A DNA stretch of 64,000 bases, from assembly GCF_019925205.1 (NCBI RefSeq), contig NC_083565.1:39212241-39276240 (forward strand). Reading direction: 5' to 3'. The notes under the pieces are model-generated. The model was not told the origin of the DNA and searched no databases. It was given only the letters and a program-made list of their open reading frames with translations. The translations under genes were made by a program, and so were the position numbers. Positions 1 to 10,370 of the stretch are shown here, piece after piece; within the stretch, counting starts at the first letter, position 1; each line of letters opens with the position of its first letter. The DNA is from Metopolophium dirhodum (lineage: Eukaryota > Arthropoda > Insecta > Hemiptera > Aphididae).

Positions 1-330
1 ACGCTTTTGCTAATGTATTTTCTACGGGTAAAAAAAAAAACAAGTAAAAATAATAAGGTTATATATAGCTAATGTGCCTATATATACCTATATCGCGTAC
101 GGAATGATTGCTAATTTACAAAGGCCTCACGTAGTTCGCGATAAAACGATAACTCGTTAGGTTGCCGGCGAAGAGTTGAAAGGTCGGAGTGGTCGCAGGA
201 AGAGGGTGCAGTATTTCATATAGGCGGGTCGTACCTGCCCCTGTGGAAAATTCCCATTAAAAATGAAAAAATAAATAAAAAAAAACAACGTAAACATTTC
301 TACTCGAAAATATCTAAATAATATTATACG

Positions 331-357
331 GACGACGACGACGACGACGACGACGAC
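331..357. repeat. (GAC)9 microsatellite
   Basis: Nine perfect GAC units. Read on the minus strand they give a run of valines in an otherwise unconvincing frame, so this is treated as a microsatellite rather than coding sequence. Confidence 0.95.
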
Positions 358-1168
358 GGTGTGCCGTGTGCGGCGTATCAAATTTATTCTCCAGCTGCTG
401 CCGCCGCCGCCGTTTCTTTAATAACATTAATTTCCTTTCCGACTTTTTAAACATAAATCGTATAAAATGGAGACCCACTACCACGGTTATCGTAGTCATA
501 AGGATTCGATACGCCGAGGAGTGAGAAGAAAAAAAAAACATTTACAGTTGTCGTGATGAAATATTGTACACTACCTACCGCCGTGTATACCTAGCTCTCC
601 CTCTCCTCCTCCTCCACCCCCCCCCCCCCATATATCACCGTCGCCCTTTCCGATATTTTTATATCATATAAAATGGACATAAATTATTCGGTTTGCCTGC
701 AGGTTGATGGGCACGAACGGCGCTGCAGCTGCAGCGGTGGCGGTATAGCGGTATAATAATAGTGGTATAGTAGTCGAAGTATCGTAGGTACCGCGTGGTA
801 GAAGTGGTGTCGGGCAAAAGAGAAACACACATAGGTACGTTTTTTTACTGTACACGCGCGAGTGAGACTTTTTTACGCGGACGTTTTTATTCGGAGCTAT
901 AAATTTCGGTGCGCAATGCGCAGTCGATTCTCCCCCCCCCCCCTCTCCCCCCTTAAAACACGGCGTCTCTGCACATTCGACGGACTGCGCCTACTCGTGG
1001 ACTTGCGATTAATGGGGTAGGAGGAGGGAGGTGCACCTACATAAGGCGTCGGATTTCGTGACGACGATTCCGAAGACATTTTCGTACCGGTACCTATTGC
1101 AGGAGACGGGCGAGATGTGCATTTTTTTTTCGGTTAATTTGCATCGAATATATTCGGGGATAAAACAA

Positions 1169-1204
1169 GGTGGCGGTTTTGGGGGGGGGGGAGGGGTGGG
1201 GGCG
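1169..1204 (+). repeat. G-rich tract with quadruplex potential
   Basis: A cluster of G runs: GG, GG, an uninterrupted run of 11 G, then GGGG and GGGGG separated by one or two bases. It could form a G-quadruplex on the plus strand. Other long G or C runs occur at 38238-38252, 53284-53322 and 62771-62787. Confidence 0.6.
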
Positions 1205-1506
1205 AACACTGCGAGAGTCAATAAATAACGTCTCACCCGCATCCACCTGGTTAGTCTCCCGAAACAATATATCTCGAGTATATGAAAATGTACATAATAT
1301 ATTACCGTATCCGAACGCGTTCGGCGCGAATAGTCAGAAAAAATAAAATAATAATAATAATACCGAGTGAGTACGCGTTGAATGTCGCGAATTGTACGAA
1401 TTATTATATTATACCAACTCAACGACGATTAATGTGATAAACATTATAATATTTTTTTCAATTAGAAATCATTAAAAATCTTTTTCAATATTATAGTTGT
1501 TGTTAT

Positions 1507-1944
1507 CAAGCCTGGGCACAAACGAGTTATAAAGTTAAGTTAATTTTTAATTTTTTTACTTAACTTTTTGAAATGTAATATTCGCATTAACTTAATTTTT
1601 AACGTAACTGATATATATTGATATAAGCTTCATAAATAACGAGTTACTTTTATTCAAATCCAAGTTACGTAATGTATAAATAAATATAATACAATTATTA
1701 TCGATGATATACATATTGCATAAACATTTACTTTTTATTATTTTAAACCATATTACTGGCTATTTATTTTTCGAAAAAATAACTTAACTTGAGTCATTAA
1801 GTTAGTTGTAAGTTTCCATATAAATAACAACTTAACTGAGTCGAAAAAAAATGTAGGATAACTATTGACTTTAATTTTATTAAAATGTTTTGTATCAACT
1901 TAACTTAGCTCAATTAAAAATTATCATGAACTTGCCCAGGCTTG
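1507..1944. mobile_element. hAT-type MITE, CAAGSCTGGGCA family, copy 1
   Basis: The ends are inverted: CAAGCCTGGGCA on the left and TGCCCAGGCTTG on the right. The interior is made largely of TTAAGTTAACTTA-like words and has no coding capacity. The flanks GTTGTTAT and AATGTTAT agree at 6 of 8 positions, in keeping with an aged 8-bp target-site duplication of the hAT superfamily. Three related copies lie at 2024-2548, 31922-32455 and 51206-51539. Confidence 0.8.
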
Positions 1945-2023
1945 AATGTTATACGATTACGTCGTAATGAAGTTCAACACTGTTGTTAAGCTACAGGCTG
2001 CCCCACAATAAGCATATGATCAT

Positions 2024-2548
2024 CAAGGCTGGGCAAGTTAATAATTTTTTTTTAACTCAGTTAAGTTAAGTTAATATGCACCAATAACAAAAAGTTAAAA
2101 GTTAATTTAACTATAGGTTAACTCAGTTAAGTTAAAAGTTAAAAAAAAGTTAATTTGTTTATACAAGCTAGCGTACTTAATTTTTTTCCAACCCAAAACT
2201 AAATTATAGACTATAGTGTTTATACTTTGTACAGTATTTCCATCTAAGTTAGATTCGAATGATATACATTTTTAACTTTAAACAATTTACGATACATAAT
2301 TTTTGACATGAAAAAGAAATAGACTGAAATAGTGAAATATAATTAAATTAAAACAAAATAAATTAACTTAACTTACTTCTTAAAATGAAAAATTAACTCG
2401 TTAATTTCACGTTAATTAAAAAATAAATTTAGTAAGTTAACAGTTAAGTTAATGAGAAGTCCAAATTAACTAGTTAAATTAAAAAGTTAAAATAAAATAA
2501 AATTTTCAACTTAACTTTAACTTTTTAACTCGTTAATGCCCAGCCTTG
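2024..2548. mobile_element. hAT-type MITE, CAAGGCTGGGCA family, copy 2
   Basis: Terminal inverted repeats are CAAGGCTGGGCAAGTTAAT on the left and TTAATGCCCAGCCTTG on the right. The flanks ATGATCAT and ATAATCAT match at 7 of 8 positions, giving an 8-bp target duplication. The interior carries a non-palindromic core (about 2200-2300) that reappears in reverse orientation in the copy at 31922-32455, so the two belong to the same subfamily. No open frame. Confidence 0.88.
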
Positions 2549-3875
2549 ATAATCATAGATTATAAAGAAATGGATAGGCCATACTATAATTGTACTCTTC
2601 TGTGATGGCAGGGAACTTTTATTACCAATACGGTTACAAAAGTTAGCATTGGTCACTGAATATTGGTATCATTGGTTATTGATTATTATTGACGATAACA
2701 AAATATTATCATTTGACATTATCAATTATCCGGCAACCACTGCAACTGTCTAACCCACTGTGGTAACAAGAGTTATCTTCGATCACAGAATGCTCTGTGT
2801 ATAAGGCATAGGCATGGCCCATCCATTTCGTCATTATCTATGCAATATTATAAAGGTTTTTGTTTCGGCTGTAACAATTATAAATATAAATATGTTACAT
2901 GACACCTACGTATATAATGCCAACTCTACCGTATGTACGATTAACTGCTGACCGATATATTATTAATATTAAAACACATACAATGGCCAACACACACAAT
3001 GTATTAGTAAGTTAGTTCGCTGTGCACCTTAGACCTCAATACACACTACGATTGCCGGACTCCGTACTACTACGATACGGTTACGTAGGTAGTATAATAG
3101 AACATAGTTGATATATTTGTGAGTATTAATATTTGCAAGTGTTTAGTAGACAATAAAACATAGTTGTAACTGAAAAGGAATCCTAGTAATTTAAATATAT
3201 TTAAGATCCCGATATCTACATGTCTGCCCCTGGCTACGGTATTTATATCTATAGGATCCTACGATTCTCCCCGGATATCTTATATTTAACTTATATTTTC
3301 CCCGACCACGTTATACGGGTATATATATTTATTTTATCCGACGAATCGTATGCAAAATAAACGTATTAAAATAAAATGGGTCACGGTTTATGGCCCGTAG
3401 TGATATTCAGTTAGGTGTTTTTAAAACGAGAAGGTATCGTTGTGTCGCAGCGCAGTCCGCGGCTTACTGCCGAGGCTAAACAGTTTTTGAGAGACAAGAC
3501 AATGATAAGTAAAAACAGAAAAAGTAAAGACGAATTTACGCGTGTCGTATATTAGCAGAAAACTGTATATTTGAGACTGCCTTTACATTTTGTTTATTGG
3601 AACATTTTAAGTCACCGGGATTTATTGTCTGAATTGGGTTCGTACAATCGTCGAGACATAAAATCTCCTCGAATCGGGATTTCTATAAATTGTCAGGTAT
3701 TACAAATTGTATTATTCTTTTGCCATAACTAACGGTACGTTTTGAAAACAACCTTTGCGATTTTCCTTTAATTATCTGAATTCTGTTTCTAATCGAATGG
3801 TTCGCGTTCGGTAATTCTGTCACTTAAAAAAAATTGCATAGTAATACGCTCTACAAATATTTAATGAATCGCTAT
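2549..3875. other. AT-rich sequence, no gene recognised apart from a coding-like stretch
   Basis: Mostly unique AT-rich DNA. The only part that drew attention is an open stretch at 3415-3555 on the plus strand (46 codons without a start codon, ending in TAG), described in the findings. No transposon ends or RNA genes were recognised here. Confidence 0.4.
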
Positions 3876-4383
3876 TAGTGATGGGAACTATCGAATAGTC
3901 ACTATCGAACTATTCGATAGTAGTTCACTATTCGAACTATTCGATAGTCATCTATAACCTATTCGAATAGTTTATCGAATAGATAGTACTGATTGCCCAT
4001 AGACCTATGATAAGATCGTTTTAAACTCGCAACCAAATTTAATAACCAGAACAGCTGGAATATTCACCACTAGTTAATCTTAACAAATAAGAATGCGATG
4101 CCGCCGTCAAGCAAAAGTCTAAAAAATACAATAGAGCAGCGACCCGTTTGCCGATAAAGGTACTCATGTGGTCATCTCTGTATTAAAAACAATACAAAAT
4201 TAAGAACCGTTTCACGCTAACAAGAACCACTTAGGCTATTAATAGTCCACCGAACTATTCGATAGTTTTTATTAAAAACTACTAATCGGTTATGTTAAAA
4301 TCATTCGAATAGATATTCGATAGTTTATTAAAACTATCGAAAACTATTCGATAGTGTCAATTATTCGATTGTGCCCATCACTA
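3876..4383. mobile_element. hAT-type MITE with TAGTGATGGG ends
   Basis: Left end TAGTGATGGGAAC, right end GTGCCCATCACTA; the outer 10 bp are perfect inverted repeats. The element is flanked by a perfect 8-bp direct duplication, ATCGCTAT (3868-3875 and 4384-4391), diagnostic of hAT transposition. Both subterminal zones are packed with the palindrome-like word ACTATTCGATAGT and variants, probably subterminal transposase-binding repeats. About 508 bp, non-coding. Confidence 0.92.
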
Positions 4384-5082
4384 ATCGCTATAAAACTAAT
4401 AGTATTAATAATAACATCTTCTTCGTTATAATAGTAGTATACTCGACACATAAACTAACGATTACAGAATTATATTTTTATATTGTATAACATTATAAGA
4501 GCCCGTGTTTCGTAAAAAAAATTTATATTTCACCACATTTCTACTAATTTTAATAATAATATAATAATATGTAACCAACTGCAACCCTGATATAAATACA
4601 CAAAAAAACTTTTCTTTATTCGTGAAAAAAATGCATGTGTGAGCTACCTTTTAGCTACCTATAGGTATAGGGATTGAACAGTTAAATTAAGCTATAAACA
4701 CCCTCCAAGTATCGATGGGCGAATCTATTGGTACAACTTTTTTTTGATTGAAAACATTAGTTTTTGAGTGTATTCACTTTGGATAAACCATCGGGGGTCA
4801 AAAATATAGTGACCAAACATCAAAATTATAAGTCTAAATTATTATATCCAATTAATTATATTATCATAATAATGAGCGACCTGTAGCATCCATTTATATG
4901 GGGAAAAAATAGCGTAAGTGCAGTGGGGTCGAGTAGGTAGGTCAGCGGAAATGGAAGTTTGTCCGTCGTCCCTTCGGTTCTTGGACAGGATAGTGAACCA
5001 TTTCAGCAATCGATTTGAATGCAATTGATGTTGCAATTGAATTGCAATTTTTATCGAATGACTGCATTCGATAAAAAACGGT
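4384..5082. other. AT-rich sequence, nothing recognised
   Basis: No supported gene, RNA or complete transposon. Contains only short A/T homopolymers and a spurious minus-strand frame of 64 codons. Confidence 0.4.
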
Positions 5083-5158
5083 TTCTAAATTTTTTCGGTG
5101 TCGGTTTTGGATTTAATACTGGTTTCCAAACTGTAGTTTCGAAACTGGTTTCAAGCCT
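5083..5158. repeat. Fragment of the GGTTTC-rich MITE family
   Basis: Contains repeated CGGTTT and GGTTTC words and ends in GGTTTCAAGCCTTGG. This resembles the terminus of the MITE at 53592-53864, whose ends read GGGCTTGAAACC and GAGCCCTGG. Only one end is preserved here. Confidence 0.5.
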
Positions 5159-5246
5159 TGGCAAAATGAGCCAAATCGGTCCAGCCGTTCTCGATTGATG
5201 CGGTTACCAACGAACAGCTTTTCATTTTTTTTTATGTATAGAAGAT
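5159..5246 (-). mobile_element. Possible Helitron 5'-end fragment
   Basis: On the minus strand this begins TCTATACATAAAAAAAAATG and runs into a segment of the type 'gaacggctggaccgatttggc', wording typical of the 5' region of short non-autonomous aphid Helitrons. No matching 3' end was found, so this is a truncated fragment at best. Confidence 0.35.
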
Positions 5247-7010
5247 TTCACTGTTTTACATATTATTACACGAACTAAGTGATAATGCAATCAAATATCA
5301 TGATACAGTCGGTGGTTGTCGCAAAGATGATAAAATATTATAATACGATGTGTTTCTACATTTTAATCGAGTTATTAACAAGTAAGTGCACAATATTGTT
5401 GTTCGTCGCAGGTTTTGTAAAACGTACGAAATTTAGTGGGTAGGTAGATATAAAGTATAATATTATACGCTGTCTAGTTTTTATTATTATTCAGTCGAAA
5501 AGCGTGTAAATATTATGTATAGTGTTCACAATTTTATATGTATGCACATTGGCTTTGTATAATATGCAACAGACTTTGTTTGTGAAATAAATATTTAAAA
5601 TAATACCATACGGTGTAGGGAGGTAGAACCTACCTATATAATATAATGTGATATTTGTGTGCTTTCGAACTTTGGCCAATAGCTATCGTTGTTTGAAATT
5701 GTATATTAATATAGAAATGTAATTGAAATAATATTACATAAACAACGCGATAGACGTTATATGTAGAAGTATAAATAGGACAGAAACGGGGTGAGTAAGA
5801 TATGTTTTTTTTCAGCTGTTCGACTTCTAGAAAAAAAAAAAATTCAACTCCACAAAAAGTTTTAGGTCATAGGTCTATACCATATTATAGCGATTGTAGT
5901 GGATTTAATTAAACGCACATTTTCATCGGCAGTCATTGAGTTCTGAACTAATTTTCAGTCTGCTGCAGTTCGTTAAATATTATAAAATACTGTGGCCGCT
6001 GTTAATAATATGATATTCTTAATTAAACGTAAGTCAACAGATAACTATTCCAAAATAGGTAGTCGGTAAATATACATTATTGTGTACACAATAATATCAT
6101 CGTCGTTGGTTATTAATAAATTAGTTTGAGTATTTGATAAGTTATTTTTATACCTATAACAGTTGTATTTACATTCCACGGTTATTCGACAAGGTAATTA
6201 AAATTGAATGATCGATATTATTATATTTTCAATCATCATCATCATCATCATCATATACAGCAGTAAAACGCTTTCAAATCGAAATAGATAGGCCCCTCTA
6301 CCTTTATATATATATATTATAATATTGAACTGCCATTTTATGATAATTTGACGTCCAATATATTTTGTTTGAAATATTATAACGTATAGATAGCATACTA
6401 TAATATTTTCCGTTGCATTTCCGTCGATATTAAAACGTCAAATCGTAAAACAAACAATACCTAAAGTGTTCACGAGAAATATTGAAAATGTGTTGTGCGC
6501 GCGAGCGGACGATTATGAAAATATTCGTTTGAAAGAAATAAAATAATTAACTTTTTAAATTTATCTGATGTAGGTACTCCCCACGAATGCGAATCAAACC
6601 TCATTTGAAAAGCAGAATTTTGTATTGTTACAGGATCATATTAAAAATCTCAAGTATTCGAAAAATTCGTCTTCTAGTGAATTTAAAAGTTTCAAAACTC
6701 AGAATTTTAAAATATGCATAATATAAGCATATAAGAGATAGAATGCGCATGCTTAAAAAAATCAACCTGTATGTGTTGTATACAATTCGTCTCGGGATGA
6801 AGTGACCGCGTGACTGGAGGTAACCCTTTAAAGAGGGGAGGTGGGTCCAGCTTTTTGAATTTTTTATTAATGTATTAATTCTTAAATAAATGTCAATTTT
6901 CGACAATTTTTTTTTTACTTTTTTAATTCAGTAAAAATAATTTGTACGCTTTCAATTGTGTACATTAGTTGATAGCACATTAAAAATATCTTTAAAATTA
7001 AAAAAAAAAA
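5247..7010. other. AT-rich sequence with a CAT microsatellite
   Basis: A (CAT)n microsatellite lies at about 6233-6254 and an AT dinucleotide tract near 6308-6320. The minus-strand open frame at 6628-6906 (92 codons) has no recognisable domain and is probably chance. Nothing else was recognised. Confidence 0.4.
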
Positions 7011-8498
7011 GGTGGATAAGTGGATGTCGCTCTGTTGTACGGTAGGTTACAAGTGGGTCACTGTAATGGATGGTGTTAAATTTGAATTCAATGATATAAT
7101 ATCATTGTATAAGAAAAACGATTCTGAGCAAAAACGGTCAGTCAGCCTATGATAGGAGACTATGAAATAAGTATATTTGATGATATTATTGTGAATAAAG
7201 TAATTTATATATAACCTATTTACGTGGAGCCTTGTTTTAAATTTTCAATCCTTAGCCATAAAAGTTAAAAATTTATAAATTTTTAACTACAAAATAATTA
7301 ATAAATTATAAATTTGATAAATGTTGTCAAAATTTGAACTTTAAATGCTTATAAAAAAAAATTGTGCCTATGTATTTTTAATATTTTTCAACTGCTATTA
7401 GAACGATATATCAGGAGCATTATATTAAATTTTCACGCTTTTTTACCCAACAAATAAAAATTTATTGATATTTATAGAAAAAAAACTAAAAAAATTGAAA
7501 ACTGACAATGTCCGTAAACAGCTCAAAAAGAGTCAAAATATTTTCAACATTTTATGGTGTATAGAAAATGCTAATATAAACATTCAGTGAAATTTTCAAG
7601 TATCTACAGTCATTCGTTTTTTAATTACAATAAAATAAGAAAATTGTTACATGAGAAATCGAGTAAATATCAAATGTTGTAAAAATATAAATTTCAGACG
7701 CTCATAAAAATTTAATTTAAGTTTCTTCTAGACATTTTTTTTTTTGATAAAGGTAGACAAACTTATGAGTAATCTTATATTACATTTTCAAATCTTACAT
7801 TTAAAAAGAAAAATTTTTATGAATTCTCATCAAAATAATTTGCTATTTTTCGTGATTTTTCCGTATTTTGTCAAAATTTGAACTTTAAATGCTTATAATT
7901 AAAAACTGTGACTAAGGATTTTTAATTTTTTTCATCTGCCTTTGAAACAATAACCTAGGAGCCTTCTATTAAATTTTCAAGCTTTTTTACTCAATAGATA
8001 AAATTTTATTGATATTTATAGAAAAAAAAACTAAAAAAATTGAAAACTGACAATGGCCGTAAACAGCTCAAAAAGAGTCAAAATATTTTGTACATTTTAT
8101 GGTGTATAGGAAATGCTAATATAAACATTCAGTCAAAATTTCATGTCCCTACGGTCATTTGTTTTAGAGTTACACCAAAAACCAAAATCGATTTTCTCGA
8201 AAACAGATTTTGCGTAAAAATTCCCGTTTTTCCTTAATTTTCCTTTTGTTTTTCACGTCGCTTGTGAAAACTACTGGGAAATTTTTACTTTTGACCCCCC
8301 AAAGTACCAACTAGATTCACTTTCCAATCAGAAAAGTTACTATTGAAGAAAATCCAAGCACTTTTACTGTCCTAAAAGTTGATGACAGACACAAAAATAA
8401 AAAAATAAAAAAAAAATAAAGAATAAAAAAAAAATAAAAAAAAAAACACACATCATTGTAGAATCAATACATTCATCGCTTCGCTCAGAATCTAAAAC
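7011..8498 (+). repeat. R element, copy A (full length)
   Basis: Full-length copy of a roughly 1.45-kb A-rich interspersed repeat seen several times here. It starts GGTGGATAAGTGGATGTCGC just after a poly(A) tract and ends CGCTCAGAATCTAAAAC after an A-rich stretch. The interior holds three diverged tandem units, each opening with a TGTCAAAATTTGAACTTTAA-like phrase; the middle one is shortened. The first 140 bp keep an open frame (stop at 7150-7152). It is nearly identical to copy C (18025-19477). The transposon class is unknown: no inverted ends or clear target duplication were seen. Confidence 0.85.
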
Positions 8499-10370
8499 TA
8501 CTGTATAAAGTTAAAATCTTTTGAAGAAACAATAGAAAATGTGTGGCAGGTTATTTAAAAAAAGTTAAAAAGCCCATAACTAAAAAAAAAAAAATGAAAG
8601 AGTGAGAACCCCTTACAATAAGTGGTTCTTTTCATAACTCAAGGTATACTATATATCATATGACGCCGACCGGTCACTTTCCCATGGGACGCGTTGTATA
8701 TAATATTGTATACATCTATTTCTGACATTTTGAGCTTAGACTGTTTTTCGATATTAAGAATTCGCCGACAAAAAACCGCGGATCACGACTGTAGAAATAT
8801 GGTGTCTGTGTCGTGAAAAAATGCACAATTACCTAGGCGATTATTGCCCTAGCACGTACAGACAAGACTGTCTGTCACGTATCTAGAGAATGAGTAAAAA
8901 TATGCGCGTACCTAATTGAAAAAAAAGTATATTTTTAAACACGCCCACGTGCAGTAGCGTCCCCCCATAGGGTGAATCAAATTTTGCCTGAAAAGCTACG
9001 CTGTTATACTACAATCGGATTAATTTTTTTTTGGATTTTGCAAAGCTGCATTCGGCATATCACTCGGGGTCTCCAATAATTCAAGTGATAAGCACTTGTC
9101 CGAAAATGATAAGAATGGCCATACAACGGTTACCCTGCAGTGACCAACTTGAGGTGGCGCTGCACGGCAAATCGAGTGATATTTTTGATTTTTTTGTCCG
9201 AGCGCAGCTCAGCGAGCGAACGAGTGGCAACACGGGCATCACTGTAAGTAGCATTGGTGTCACTGCTGGATCACTTGTACATGCTGGTATATATTTCGTG
9301 GTATAAACTTCCTTATAAATTTTCGTACGACTGACCCCGACTCCATTTATGCCACGGCGAATTCTATGTCATAATTAGATTTATATTTTCTCAACATAGC
9401 CAACATAATATGACGCTTGTATTCTCTTAAAGATTTGAATACATTATATTTTAAAAATATTAGTAAAATATGCAAATTTACGTTTTTTTTATCAATTTAT
9501 TTTTGACATCAGTTGATCATCATATTTTTATATGCAAAACAAATTTAATAAATAATTTTTTTTAAATTGGACTCGACAGAATTTGGCCGTCACAAAGATG
9601 GCAATACATCACACTACCGCATAGCTCGTAAAAACTTATCCACCTGTATTAAAAGGTTCAATCCACTGTTCAAACAAACTGATTGTTTTTAGATCATTGT
9701 TTCGGCCTTTTAATAAATTAAAACTTGTGAATAAAAACACAACATTTACAAAATATTATAAGACTGTTGGAGGACTACTATTTCGCGTTTTTCCACTGAC
9801 AATATTCGCCGACAACGTCGCGGATAACGACTGCAGAAATACGATCCGTGTCGTAAAAAAAATGCATTTCTTAACACGCAATACCACGACTCGGGTACCT
9901 CCTATACCACACGATGCGGCATCGATTGATGGCGGCAAACCAAAATATACCCTTTGACGTGGACCCGCGTATTGAAATTTTCGTACAAAAGGTCTCCGTC
10001 TGTGATACTTTTGTATGAATCGTACTTATATATCGGTGCGCATCGGTGTGCGGCCTGCACGTTGGAGGCCGACCGCCCGTCGAACGCACGAGCAACGCGG
10101 CGGAGTGTGGATGGGGTTGGGTGGAGGTGGGGTGAATGGCTTTTTTCTTGTTCCTTTTTTTCGATCCGAAAAGGTCATACGCGGAAAATGTCTTAGAAGG
10201 TCGGCGGTTCGACGGGGTTACGAAAACCGTGGGGAACGTTTAATATACAAAATGTATATACCTATATATAGGTCGTCAAAAAAAATAATAAAAATATTCC
10301 TTGGAAAAAAAGGAATATTATCAACATGATCGAAGACAAGGCGGATCGAAGCATGTCCCTGTAATATATA
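8499..10370. other. Unassigned sequence with a diverged duplication
   Basis: Short segments at about 8755-8825 and 9798-9875 share the phrases 'attcgccgacaa', 'cggatcacgactg/cggataacgactg' and 'gtcgtgaaaaaatgcac/gtcgtaaaaaaaatgcat', so they are an old duplication about 1.04 kb apart. Open frames at 9031-9306 and 10015-10329 show no recognisable domain. The region around 10060-10250 is GC-richer. No gene is called. Confidence 0.4.

Larger units (their letters stand above)
1..1440. other. GC-richer, simple-repeat-rich stretch, no gene recognised
   Basis: This stretch is less AT-rich than its surroundings and holds many CpGs, long C and G runs (about 617-630, 928-955, 1181-1200), a GAC microsatellite and short GCC/GCT tracts. 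The open frames crossing it are low-complexity (valine, tyrosine or proline runs) and overlap on both strands, so none is called. It lies downstream of the last visible tetraspanin exon and could be intron or flanking sequence. Confidence 0.5.

Noticed and set aside
1009..1422. 137-codon minus-strand open frame
   Set aside because: Tyrosine and proline runs come from simple repeats, with no domain and no splice-supported boundaries.
8040..8237. 65-codon frame repeated at 8040, 17634 and 19044
   Set aside because: It is the same internal part of R copies A, B and C. The starting ATG comes from the A-rich internal unit, and the peptide is lysine/asparagine-rich without a domain. Copies D and E do not keep it clearly.
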